Program-made: the position numbers and the translations under genes
DNA from: Rhodosalinus sp041685465
Lineage (GTDB): Bacteria > Pseudomonadota > Alphaproteobacteria > Rhodobacterales > Rhodobacteraceae
Reading direction: 5' to 3'
DNA length: 14,084 bases
NCBI RefSeq assembly: GCF_041685465.1
Contig: NZ_JAWLFS010000056.1
Coordinates: 1-14,084, forward strand
Notes under the pieces: generated by a model
Seen by the model: only the letters and a program-made list of their open reading frames with translations
What the model was told of the DNA's origin: nothing
The model's database searches: none
Shown: piece after piece, positions 6,845 through 14,084 of the stretch
Layout of the letters: every line of letters starts with the position of its first letter
Numbering within the stretch: position 1 is the stretch's first letter

Positions 6845-8209
6845 TCACGGCGCTGCCGCTGCCGCCAGCGCAAGGAGCGGCTCAGGGTAGAGCCCCGGCA
6901 GGACGATCAGCGCGAGCGCGCCGGCGAGCATGACCGTCGCGCCGCCCGACAGGACGGGTGCGGCGACGGTCTCCTCGCCGTCCGGCGCAGCGAGCGCCGC
7001 GATGCCGAAGCGGAGGTAATAGTAGAAGGCCACCGCCGCGCCGACCGCCGCCGCGGCGAGCAGCGCCCAGGCCTCCGCCGCGGCGAGCGCCGAAAAGAGA
7101 TAGACCTTGCCGAGGAAACCCACCGTGGGCGGCAGCCCGACCATCGACAGCAGGGCGAGACCCAGCGCGAAGCCCGCGAGCGGATGGCGCCGGACGAGGC
7201 CCCTGAGCTCGCTGCGCGAGACGCCGCCGAGGGCAGAGGCCACGCAGAGCGCGGCGACCACCGCCGGCGCATAGGCCGCGAGGTAGACCAGCAGCGCCTC
7301 TCCCGCGAGCGGCCCGCCCGCGGCGAGGATCATGGCGAGGTAGCCCGAATGCGCGATCGTCGAATAGCCCAGCATCCGCGCGAGGCTCTCCTGCCGGAGC
7401 GCCACGATGTTGCCGAGGAGCGCCGCCGCCGCGCCCGTCACGCCGAGGCCGAGCGTCCAGACCGCGCCGCCCGGCGCGACCTCGGCGAGGCGCAGCAGCG
7501 CGACGCCGGTGGCCACCTTCGAGAGCGCGCCGGCCAGCGCCGCCGCCGAGGCCGGCGCGCCCGAGAAGAGGTCCGGCACCCACATGTGGAAGGGGGCGAG
7601 CGAGAACTTGAAGGCGAGCCCCGCCAGAAGGAGCGCCCCGCCCACCGCGGCGAGGCCGCTGCTGCCGCCCCAGTCGGCGAGCGCGAGCGAACCCGTGCCC
7701 GCGAAGGCGAAGGCCGCGCCGAGCAGGAGCGTCGCGGCGCTGACGCCGCCCATCAGGAAGAGCTTGTAGCCCGCCTCCGCCGCCGGTGCGCTGCGCGGCA
7801 GCAGCGCGAGCGCGACCATGGCGAGCGTCGTGATCTCGAGCCCGAGGATCAGCACCGCGCCGTTGGTCGCCCCGGCCAGCGCCACGCCCCCCGCGGCCGC
7901 GATCGCCACCAGCGCCGGACCCTCGCGCGCGCCGTCCTCGTCCCGGACGAAGGCGAGGATGCCGAGCCCCGCGAGCAGCGCAAGCCCCGCACCGAGCCGC
8001 GCCAGCGCGTCATCGGCGAGGATCGCGTAGGCCGGCGCGGGCACGGCCCCCGCCCGCAGCGCGACCACGGCGAGCGCCAGGATCATAAGCGCCGCCGTCG
8101 TGCCCCGGATCGCGCGCAGGGAGGCCACCGGCGCCATCGCCATGCCGACGATCCCCGCGAGCCCCGTGAGCGCCAGAGGCGCGAGCGAAAGGAACGCCGT
8201 GCCCGTCAT
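6845..8209 (-). CDS. nuoN: NADH-quinone oxidoreductase subunit N
   Basis: This 454-residue membrane protein is one of three antiporter-like proton-pumping subunits of complex I, located next to NuoK in the membrane arm. The family residues are present: E125 in LGLEITTLAM, K149 in AEAGYKLFLMGG, K201 in GLAFKFSLAPFHMWVPD, K231 in LSKVATG and K368 in FLGKVYLF. It is somewhat shorter than E. coli NuoN (485), mostly through a compact N-terminal part. The start ATG at 8209 overlaps the nuoM stop as ATGA, and this fits the family start. It is the last gene of the operon. The usual Rhodobacterales followers (birA, pantothenate kinase, RNase J) are absent, and a convergent MFS gene lies beyond. Confidence 0.96.
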   Translation of the reverse strand: MTGTAFLSLAPLALTGLAGIVGMAMAPVASLRAIRGTTAALMILALAVVALRAGAVPAPAYAILADDALARLGAGLALLAGLGILAFVRDEDGAREGPALVAIAAAGGVALAGATNGAVLILGLEITTLAMVALALLPRSAPAAEAGYKLFLMGGVSAATLLLGAAFAFAGTGSLALADWGGSSGLAAVGGALLLAGLAFKFSLAPFHMWVPDLFSGAPASAAALAGALSKVATGVALLRLAEVAPGGAVWTLGLGVTGAAAALLGNIVALRQESLARMLGYSTIAHSGYLAMILAAGGPLAGEALLVYLAAYAPAVVAALCVASALGGVSRSELRGLVRRHPLAGFALGLALLSMVGLPPTVGFLGKVYLFSALAAAEAWALLAAAAVGAAVAFYYYLRFGIAALAAPDGEETVAAPVLSGGATVMLAGALALIVLPGLYPEPLLALAAAAAP

Positions 8210-9663
8210 GGCTGCACGACGATCAGGGGCTCGAGCGCGGCCTCGACCGCCGTCCAGAGCCAGCCGATCAGAAGTTGCGGAAAGAGCCCGAAGACCAGCG
8301 CGCAGAGCCCGAGGATCGCGATCGGCCAGAGCTCGTAGCGATGGAGGTCGGGCACGTTCTGCACGGCCGGCTTCGGCGCGCCGAAGGCGATGCCGCCGAT
8401 CAGCCGCGTCGCATAGACGACCGAGACGACCAGCGAGACGAGCGCGATCGCCGCGAAGATCCAGTTGACCTGGAACATGCCGGTGATGACCAGCGCCTCG
8501 CCGAGGAAGTTCGCCGTCCCCGGCATGGCGAGCGCCGCGGCGAAGAAGAGCGCGAAGGAGGTGGCGAAGGCCGGCGCCGTCTTCTGCAGGCCGCCCAGCT
8601 CGCGCAGGTCGCGGGTGCCGGTGCGGTGCTGCAGCGCCCCGATCAGCAGGAAGAGCGCCGAGGAGGAGAAGGCGTGCGCGATCATCTCGACGCCCGCGCC
8701 GACAAGCGCGAAGTGCACGCCGCCGCAGACCCCCATCAGCACGATGCTCATGTGCGCGACCGAGGTGTAGGCCACCAGCCGCTTCGCGTCCGTCTGTCCG
8801 CAGGCGAGGATGCCGCCGTAGACCACGCCGAAGGCGCCGAGCGCCATGCCCCAGCCGGCGAGCGCCGTGAGCCCCTCGGGAAAGAGCATCGGCGGGAAGC
8901 GGAACAGCCCGTAGGCGCCCGTCTTGAGCAGCAGCCCGGCGAGCAGGATCGAGCCCGCCGTCGGCGCCTGGGTGTGCGCGTCGGGCAGCCAGGCATGGAA
9001 GGGCGGCACCGGCAGCTTCACCATGAAGGCGAGCGCGAAGCCCAGCAGAAGCAGGATCTGCGCGGTCTTCGAATAGTCGCTCTCGGCCAGCACGAAGGCG
9101 TCGAAGGTCACCGGGTCCGAGGTGGCGCCCATCCAGAACACCGCCGCCAGCAGGCCGAGCCCCGCCACCGCGTTGAAGACGAGGAACTTGATCGCCGCCG
9201 CCTCCCGGTCGCCGTGGCCCCAGAGCGCGATCAGCAGGAAGGCCGGCACGATCATCAGCTCCCAGAAGAAGGCGAAGATCAGCAGGTCGAACGACAGGAA
9301 CACCCCGTTGGCCGCCGCCACCGTCCAGCAGATCGCCGCGTGGAAGAGCGCAGAGCGATGCGTGACATGCCAGGATATGAAGACCGAGATGATGCCCAGC
9401 CCCGAGGAGATCGCCAGCATCGCCGCCGTCAGCCCGTCCATCGCCAGAAGCACCTGGATGCCGAAGGAGGGCGCCCAGTCGGCCCGGTAGAAGGCGAGCC
9501 AGCGCCCGTCGTCGCCGAAGACGACCCCGGCCAGGAGCGCCACCAGCGTGGCCCCCATTGCCGCGATCGCGACCCAGCGCTCGCGGTCGCGGCCCGTTCT
9601 CGCCGCAAGAAGCGCGGCGAAGCCGCCGAAGAACGGAAGCAGTAGCTGCGCGATCAGCGCCAT
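8206..9663 (-). CDS. nuoM: NADH-quinone oxidoreductase subunit M
   Basis: This 485-residue antiporter-like subunit is a proton-pumping channel in the middle of the complex I membrane arm. The key charged residues are seen: E135 in FFWELMIVPAF, K216 in FMVKLPVPPFHAWLPDAH, K247 in LLKTGAYGL and E389 in ANFLGEA. These match E. coli E144, K234, K265 and E407. I chose the ATG at 9663 (MALIAQLLLPFF) because GGGGG lies about 6 bases before it and it gives a hydrophobic start. An ATG at 9675 (MGDDM) is in frame but has a weaker upstream sequence. The start lies inside the end of nuoL (10-bp overlap) and the stop overlaps nuoN as ATGA. No damage is seen. Confidence 0.96.
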   Translation of the reverse strand: MALIAQLLLPFFGGFAALLAARTGRDRERWVAIAAMGATLVALLAGVVFGDDGRWLAFYRADWAPSFGIQVLLAMDGLTAAMLAISSGLGIISVFISWHVTHRSALFHAAICWTVAAANGVFLSFDLLIFAFFWELMIVPAFLLIALWGHGDREAAAIKFLVFNAVAGLGLLAAVFWMGATSDPVTFDAFVLAESDYSKTAQILLLLGFALAFMVKLPVPPFHAWLPDAHTQAPTAGSILLAGLLLKTGAYGLFRFPPMLFPEGLTALAGWGMALGAFGVVYGGILACGQTDAKRLVAYTSVAHMSIVLMGVCGGVHFALVGAGVEMIAHAFSSSALFLLIGALQHRTGTRDLRELGGLQKTAPAFATSFALFFAAALAMPGTANFLGEALVITGMFQVNWIFAAIALVSLVVSVVYATRLIGGIAFGAPKPAVQNVPDLHRYELWPIAILGLCALVFGLFPQLLIGWLWTAVEAALEPLIVVQP

Positions 9664-11657
9664 GTCATCCCCCATCCGATCAAGAGAAGCGCGGCAAGCC
9701 CGAAGGCCAGCGCCAGCGCGTAGTCGCGCACCCGGCCCGTCTGCAGACGCCGCGCGCGCTCGGCGGCCCGCCCGATGCCGCGCGCCCCCCACATCCAGGC
9801 CATGTCCATCCGGTCGGGCGAGAAGGGCAGCAGGAGCGCGCGCCAGATCCAGAGCCCGAGCACGACGGTGGCCTGTCCAACCGGGTCGGAACTCGCGCCT
9901 TCCGGCTGGCGGGCGTGGCGCACCGCGCCCTCGAGCTCGCGCTCGAGACCCTGCGCCCCGCGCCCCCGCCCGACCACGCGCTCGACCCATTCGCCGCGCC
10001 CGCCGGAGAGCCGGCGCACGAGCCTCCGGTAGGGCCGCACGAGCAACGCGTAATAACGCGCGTCCATCTGCAGCCCCGCGCGCAGGCGCCGCGCGCGCGC
10101 CACCCGGTCGGCCAGCGCCGGCACGAAGGTCAGCGCGGCCGATCCCGCGATCCCGAGGAGCGCCGCGCTCGCGCCGGCGAGCTCGACCCAGAGCGCGGGA
10201 TGCGGCGGGTGCCCGCCCAGAAGCTCCGTCAGAGGCTTCACGCCGAGCCCCCCGGCGAGCGCGAGGACCGCGAGCACCACGAGCGGACCGACGGCGAGCC
10301 AGCTCTCGCGGCCCCGCGGCGTCTCCGTCTCCGGCGCGCGCAGCGCGGTGAAGACCGGGCGGAAGGCATAGACCGCCGTCAGCGCCGCCGCGGTCAGCCC
10401 CACGGCCCAGACGGCGAGGCCGAGCCAGCTTGCCTCGAAGGCCGAGGCGAGGATCGCCTCCTTCGACCACCATCCCGCGGTGACGAGCGGCAGGCCGGCG
10501 AGGGACGCCGCGCCGGCGGCGAAACTGGCGAAGGCGATCGGCGCGCGCCGCGCGGTGCCGCGCAGCGCCGCGATCGAGGTGCCGCCGGCGCCCGCATGCG
10601 ACAGCACGCCCGACGCCATGAAAAGGAGCGACTTGAAGAGCGCATGCACCACGAAATGCGCCATCGCCACCGCGGGCGCGCCGACGCCCACGGCGATCAG
10701 CATGTAGCCGATCTGGCTGATCGAGGAATAGGCGAGCAGGCGCTTGACGTCGGTCTGCGCCACCGCCGAGGCCGCCCCGAAGAGCGCCGTGACCACGCCC
10801 GCGATCGCCGTCGCCGCGGCGACGCCGTCGTTGGCCGCCATCACCGGCGCGAAGCGCGCCAGCAGCACCGCGCCGGCGGCCACCATCGTCGCCGAGTGCA
10901 GGAGCGCCGAGACGGGCGTGGGCCCGGCCATCGCCGTGGGCAGCCAGGTGTGGAAGGGGAACTGCGCCGACTTGCCCATCGCACCGATGAGCAGCAGCGC
11001 CGCGATCAGCGGCCCGCGCGCGGTGTCGATCGCCGCACCCGCCGGGATCAGCTCGGAGAGCCGCACCGAGCCGGCCTCGAGGAACAGGAGCAGGAGCCCC
11101 GCGAGCAGAGCCGCGTCGGCGATGCGCGTGATGACGAAGGCCTTCTGCCCGGCCGCGAAGGCGCGCGGCGAGGTCATGTTGTAGGAGATCAGGAAGAAGG
11201 AGCAGAGCCCCATCAGCTCCCAGCCGAGGAAGAAGGTGATCGAATCGGCCGCGAGCACCATGGAGAGCATGCCCGCCTGAAAGAGGTTCATCAGCGCGAA
11301 GAACCGGCGCAGGTCGGCGTTGCGCGCGCCCGACATGTAGTCGAGCGCGTAGATCATCACACAGGCCGAGACGAAGGCCACGGTCAGCGCCGTCACCGCG
11401 CTCAGCGTGTCGAGACCGACGGCCAGCGCGACCTCGTAGCTGCCGACGTAGAGCGTGAAGATCGGCGCGATCTGGTCGCCCCAGAGGCCGGTGAGATGCG
11501 CGATCGCCATCGGCGCGATCACCGCGAGCGGCGCGCAGCCCGCCACGATCGCCGCCGCACGCACCGCCCGCCGGTCGAGCCGGTAGGGATCGAGCGCCAG
11601 CAGCACGAAGCCGGCGAGCGGCGGGGTCGGCACGAGCAGGAGAAGATAGGCCAGCAT
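9654..11657 (-). CDS. nuoL: NADH-quinone oxidoreductase subunit L, with extended C-terminus
   Basis: This 667-residue protein is the distal proton-pumping subunit of complex I, ending in the long lateral helix that runs along the membrane arm. Functional residues fall at the E. coli numbers over the central region: K229, H254, K305, H334, H338, K342 and K399. E147 (in FLGWELMGLCS) and D181 are offset by three. E400 replaces the E. coli Asp. E. coli NuoL has 613 residues, so the roughly 54 extra residues lie after position 400. They fall mainly between about 515 and 640, an Arg-rich amphipathic stretch that includes MDARYYALLVRPYRRLV and RLQTGRVRDYAL before a last helix. The ATG at 11657 has GGGGGT about 5 bases before it, inside the end of nuoK, two bases after whose stop it begins. 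Confidence 0.96.
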   Translation of the reverse strand: MLAYLLLLVPTPPLAGFVLLALDPYRLDRRAVRAAAIVAGCAPLAVIAPMAIAHLTGLWGDQIAPIFTLYVGSYEVALAVGLDTLSAVTALTVAFVSACVMIYALDYMSGARNADLRRFFALMNLFQAGMLSMVLAADSITFFLGWELMGLCSFFLISYNMTSPRAFAAGQKAFVITRIADAALLAGLLLLFLEAGSVRLSELIPAGAAIDTARGPLIAALLLIGAMGKSAQFPFHTWLPTAMAGPTPVSALLHSATMVAAGAVLLARFAPVMAANDGVAAATAIAGVVTALFGAASAVAQTDVKRLLAYSSISQIGYMLIAVGVGAPAVAMAHFVVHALFKSLLFMASGVLSHAGAGGTSIAALRGTARRAPIAFASFAAGAASLAGLPLVTAGWWSKEAILASAFEASWLGLAVWAVGLTAAALTAVYAFRPVFTALRAPETETPRGRESWLAVGPLVVLAVLALAGGLGVKPLTELLGGHPPHPALWVELAGASAALLGIAGSAALTFVPALADRVARARRLRAGLQMDARYYALLVRPYRRLVRRLSGGRGEWVERVVGRGRGAQGLERELEGAVRHARQPEGASSDPVGQATVVLGLWIWRALLLPFSPDRMDMAWMWGARGIGRAAERARRLQTGRVRDYALALAFGLAALLLIGWGMTWR

Positions 11658-11659
11658 CG

Positions 11660-11962
11660 CTACCCCCTGAGCTGCCGCGCGGCATCGGCATCGCCGTCGC
11701 CCGCGTGGCGTCGAAGCTGCAGGTAGATCGCGAGCCCGAGCGCGACCTCGGCGGCGGCGAGCGCGAGCACGATCAGGAACATCGCGGTCCCCTCGACCAT
11801 GCCGTGATGCGCGCCCGCGGCCACGAAGGCGAGCGCCGGGCCCGCCAGCATGATCTCGAGCGAGATGAGCTGCATCAGGATCGTGCGCCGCGCGAGCACG
11901 CCGAAGAGCCCCGCCGCGAAAAGCCCCGCCGCGATCGCGAGCAGGAAACTCACCCCCGTCAT
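11660..11962 (-). CDS. nuoK: NADH-quinone oxidoreductase subunit K
   Basis: This 100-residue three-helix membrane subunit links NuoN to NuoJ and NuoA in the proton path of complex I. The two essential glutamates fall at E36 (LISLEIM) and E72 (LAAAEVALGLA), exactly the E. coli positions. The total length (100) and the terminal LRG also match E. coli (MRG). Start ATG 11962 overlaps the nuoJ stop as ATGA. The stop TAG is the only non-TGA stop among the complete nuo genes here. It is followed after two bases by nuoL, whose ribosome-binding site lies in the last codons of this gene. Confidence 0.96.
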   Translation of the reverse strand: MTGVSFLLAIAAGLFAAGLFGVLARRTILMQLISLEIMLAGPALAFVAAGAHHGMVEGTAMFLIVLALAAAEVALGLAIYLQLRRHAGDGDADAARQLRG

Positions 11963-12456
11963 CGCCTGCCCCCTTTCTGACGGCGGCGCAGCACGCGCAC
12001 ACCGATCATCCCGGCGATCAGCAGCAGCGAGACGAGCTCCGTCACCACCGCCCAGTCGCCGAACATCAACTGCCCGAGCGCCGCGGCGCCCGCCCCCGCC
12101 GGCGCGCCCTCGCCCGCGCCGCGGAGGCCCAGGAGCATCGGCGCCAGCGCGAGCACCGCCACCACCGCGGGCACCTGCCACGCGCCGGCGAAGAGCACCC
12201 GCTCCCGCGCGCGGGCCTCCGTCCCCGCCTCCACCGTCATCACGACGAAGACGAAGACGGCCACCACCGCGCCCGCGTAGATCAGGAGCTGGATCGCCCC
12301 CGCGAAGGGCGCGGCCAGCGCGAAGAAGGCCGCCGCCAGCGCGACGAGCGCACCGAGGAGCAGGAGAAGCGCGTGCACGACCGAATCCCGCGTGACCGCG
12401 AGCGCCGCCGCGGCGAGGGCCAGCGCCCCCGCCCAGATCGCGATGGCCCAGCTCAT
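11959..12456 (-). CDS. nuoJ: NADH-quinone oxidoreductase subunit J
   Basis: This 165-residue, probably five-helix membrane subunit of complex I lies near the quinone site and contributes to coupling. The diagnostic third helix reads IYAGAVVAVFVFVVM with Y60, corresponding to the conserved bulged helix of E. coli NuoJ (Tyr59). FAGAIQLLIYAG precedes it and the last helix contains VELVSLLLIAG-like sequence (TELVSLLLIAGMIG). It is shorter than E. coli NuoJ (184) because it lacks that protein's long charged tail, ending instead in RRRQKGGRR. Start ATG 12456 and stop both form ATGA overlaps with nuoI and nuoK. Confidence 0.95.
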   Translation of the reverse strand: MSWAIAIWAGALALAAAALAVTRDSVVHALLLLLGALVALAAAFFALAAPFAGAIQLLIYAGAVVAVFVFVVMTVEAGTEARARERVLFAGAWQVPAVVAVLALAPMLLGLRGAGEGAPAGAGAAALGQLMFGDWAVVTELVSLLLIAGMIGVRVLRRRQKGGRR

Positions 12457-12968
12457 GGCGTCAGGTCCTTCAGATCGACGGGCGCCGCCTCGTCCTCGGC
12501 CGCGCCCTTGTCCTTGCCGCCGATCGCCTTGCCGGCGACCGACCAGTAGCGGTAGCCCTGCTGCTTGCCCTGCCCCGCGATCAGCAGGTCGGCCTTGTCG
12601 TAGACGAGGCTTTCGCGCGCGTAGTCGGCGGTTTCGAAATCCGGCGTGAGCTGGATCGCCTGGGTCGGGCAGGCCTCCTCGCAGAAGCCGCAGAAGATGC
12701 AGCGGGCGAAGTTGATGCGGAAGGTCTCGGGATACCAGCGCCCGTCGTCGGTCTCGGCCTTGACGACGTCGATGCAGTCCACCGGACAGGACGCCGCGCA
12801 GAGGTTGCAGGCGACGCAACGCTCCTGCCCGTCCGGGTCGCGCGTGAGCACGATGCGCGCGCGGTAGCGCGCCGGCAGCTCCGGTTTCACCTCCGGGTAG
12901 CCGGCGGTGTATTTCCGCGTGACGAGCTTGGCGCCGATGCGCCCGAGGCTTTCGATGATACCTTTCAT
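12453..12968 (-). CDS. nuoI: NADH-quinone oxidoreductase subunit I (2x[4Fe-4S] ferredoxin-like), E. coli type
   Basis: This 171-residue subunit carries clusters N6a and N6b, passing electrons from NuoG towards cluster N2 and quinone. Two complete CxxCxxCxxxCP motifs are present: C51, C54, C57 and C61 (in CVACNLCAASCP), then C90, C93, C96 and C100 (in CIFCGFCEEACP). The stretches RIVLTRDPDGQERC, AETDDGRWYPE, CEEACPTQAIQLTPDFE and the GKAIGGKDKG tail are close to E. coli NuoI. They are unlike the mitochondrial-like NuoI usual in alphaproteobacteria, where the second motif region reads differently. Start ATG 12968 overlaps the nuoH stop as ATGA, and its stop overlaps nuoJ in the same way. This is the best single marker of the isozyme type in this window. 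Confidence 0.97.
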   Translation of the reverse strand: MKGIIESLGRIGAKLVTRKYTAGYPEVKPELPARYRARIVLTRDPDGQERCVACNLCAASCPVDCIDVVKAETDDGRWYPETFRINFARCIFCGFCEEACPTQAIQLTPDFETADYARESLVYDKADLLIAGQGKQQGYRYWSVAGKAIGGKDKGAAEDEAAPVDLKDLTP

Positions 12969-13921
12969 GCGCCCCCCCTCAGGACCACGACGGCGCCTGT
13001 CGCCAGCAGGTTGACGAGCGCGAGCGGCAGCGCGGCCTTCCAGGCGAAAGCGACGAGCTGGTCGTAGCGCGGCCGCGGCAGCACCGCCCGGATCCAGATG
13101 AAGGCGAGCGCGATGAGGCCCGTCTTGAGACCGAACCACACCGGCCCCGGCAGCCACGGCCCGAGCCAGCCGCCGAAGAAGAGCGTCGTGGCCAGCGCCG
13201 CCACCAGCAGCACGGCGAGGTATTCGCCGAGGAAGAAGAGCGCGAAGCTCATGCCCGAGTACTCCGTCATGAAGCCCGCGACGAGGTCCTGCTCGCTCTC
13301 CTGCAGGTCGAAGGGCAGCCGGTGCGCCGCCGCGATCCCCGCGATCGTGAAGAGCGCCGCGCCCAGCGGCTGGAGCGCCACGAACCAGAGCCCCTCCTGC
13401 GCCGCGACGATCTCGCCGAGCTCGAGCGTCCCGGCGAGCATCACGACGCCCATCAGCGAGAGCCCGAAGAAGGCCTCGTAGGACAGCATCTGCGCCGCCG
13501 CCCTGAGCCCGCCGAGCATGGCGTAGCGGTTGCGCGAGGCCCAGGCGCCGAGCACCATCGCGTAGACGGTGAGCGCCAGCATCGCGAGGATGAAGATCAC
13601 GCCCACGTCGAGCGCGGCCAGCGTCCAGCCCGGCGCGACGGCGACCACCGCGAAGCCCGCGAGCACCGGCGTCGCCGCCAGCGCGGGCGCGAGGCGGAAG
13701 GTCAGCCGGTCGCCGCCCGGCGGCACCTCGTCGGCCTTGAACATCAGCTTCACCGTGTCGGCGATCCACTGGAAGAAACCGAAGGGGCCGACGCGGTTGG
13801 GACCGAGCCGCTCCTGGAAGAAGCCGAGGCCGCGCCGCTCGACCCAGGTGAAGACGCCCGCCGCGACGAGAAGCGCCATGATCATGGCGAGCGAGATCCA
13901 AAGGGTGACCAGAACGCTCAT
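12965..13921 (-). CDS. nuoH: NADH-quinone oxidoreductase subunit H
   Basis: This 318-residue membrane subunit forms much of the quinone-binding chamber at the junction of the peripheral and membrane arms. Family motifs include ERRGLGFFQERLGPNRVGPFG (about residues 28-48), SYEAFFGLSLMGVV with E149, and the acidic loop LPFDLQESEQDLVAGFMTEYSGM with E208, E210 and E220. LPRPRYDQLVAFAWK follows near the end. Length is close to E. coli NuoH (325), and the LFFGGW and RPRYDQ regions read like that protein. The ATG at 13921 overlaps the stop of the preceding frame as ATGA, and the stop overlaps nuoI. No key residue is missing. Confidence 0.96.
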   Translation of the reverse strand: MSVLVTLWISLAMIMALLVAAGVFTWVERRGLGFFQERLGPNRVGPFGFFQWIADTVKLMFKADEVPPGGDRLTFRLAPALAATPVLAGFAVVAVAPGWTLAALDVGVIFILAMLALTVYAMVLGAWASRNRYAMLGGLRAAAQMLSYEAFFGLSLMGVVMLAGTLELGEIVAAQEGLWFVALQPLGAALFTIAGIAAAHRLPFDLQESEQDLVAGFMTEYSGMSFALFFLGEYLAVLLVAALATTLFFGGWLGPWLPGPVWFGLKTGLIALAFIWIRAVLPRPRYDQLVAFAWKAALPLALVNLLATGAVVVLRGGA

Positions 13922-14084
13922 GACCGCGCCTCCACCGTCACCGGCGAGCGCGCGCCGCGCGGCAGGACGCGGCCAGCGGAGGCCGCGACGTGCCCGCGCG
14001 GGACATCCCGGTCGAGCGTGAGCGCCACCGGCGCGGCGCCCGCCACCGCGACCGGCGTGCCCGCGGCAAGGCCGCGCGCGGCCG
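13918..14084 (-). CDS. nuoG: NADH-quinone oxidoreductase subunit G, C-terminal fragment (cut by window edge)
   Basis: Only the last 54 codons are in the window. The frame is open from the right edge to TGA, which overlaps the nuoH start as ATGA. The fragment reads roughly GLAAGTPVAVA, PVALTLDRDVPRGHV and SPVTVEARS. This suits the beta-rich C-terminal domain of molybdopterin-oxidoreductase-like proteins, to which NuoG belongs. Its place directly before nuoH is the normal position of nuoG. NuoG carries several iron-sulfur clusters of the peripheral arm, but those parts lie outside the window. The assignment rests mostly on gene order. Confidence 0.65.
   Translation of the reverse strand, partial: AARGLAAGTPVAVAGAAPVALTLDRDVPRGHVAASAGRVLPRGARSPVTVEARS

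Noticed and set aside
8275..9645. 456-codon open frame on the + strand opposite nuoM
   Set aside because: It has a strongly charged, repetitive composition and no domain. It is a shadow of nuoM codon bias.
9664..9675. Alternative nuoM start at 9675 (MGDDM)
   Set aside because: It lacks a good upstream ribosome-binding sequence, while the GGGGG that would form part of its coding sequence fits as the site for the ATG at 9663. The choice is likely but not proven.
9558..11726. 722-codon open frame on the + strand opposite nuoL
   Set aside because: It is an Arg/His/Glu-rich translation with no recognisable fold. It arises from high GC third positions on the coding strand. nuoL on the other strand is certain.

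Overview
The window is GC-rich DNA (roughly 70% by eye) from a proteobacterium, most likely an alphaproteobacterium of the Rhodobacterales type. Pointers are the tightly overlapping genes, the polyamine-type ABC operon headed by a binding protein with an RR signal peptide, and codon use dominated by G or C in third positions. The lineage is inferred from protein character only; no rRNA is present. I see no mobile element, CRISPR array or phage gene.

Layout. (1) 1-113 is unassigned. A complete tRNA-Leu(CAA) gene lies at 114-197 on the + strand. (2) 370-4951, minus strand, is a five-gene operon. In order of transcription it encodes a periplasmic binding protein (3881-4951), ABC ATPase (2794-3828), two permeases (1943-2797 and 1146-1946) and a nitrilase-superfamily amidase (370-1149). 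The last four genes are joined by ATGA stop/start overlaps. A perfect hairpin with a UUCG loop separates the binding-protein gene from the ATPase gene. (3) 4952-5254 is a 303-bp divergent promoter region. (4) 5255-6520, + strand, encodes a YcaD-like MFS transporter. (5) 6521-6844 is a 324-bp convergent intergenic region holding several hairpins and a run of ten G. (6) 6845-14084, minus strand, is the distal part of a complex I operon in the order nuoG (C-terminal fragment), nuoH, I, J, K, L, M, N.

How the genes work together. NuoH, J, K, L, M and N form the proton-pumping membrane arm of NADH:quinone oxidoreductase. NuoI carries iron-sulfur clusters N6a/N6b from the peripheral arm towards the quinone site, and NuoG contributes to the peripheral arm. 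Several subunits, especially NuoI, NuoH and NuoK, look like the Escherichia coli enzyme rather than the mitochondrial-like complex I typical of alphaproteobacteria. The genes that usually follow nuoN in Rhodobacterales (birA, type III pantothenate kinase, RNase J) are absent. I infer that this is a second, horizontally acquired or lineage-specific complex I isozyme.

The ABC operon should import a cationic amine or amide such as a polyamine. The coupled amidase resembles 5-aminopentanamidase (DavA) and may act on the imported compound. I found no convincing new defence system or other wholly novel system. The best leads are the isozyme type of complex I, the amidase-transporter coupling, the UUCG hairpin and the repeats in the divergent promoter region.
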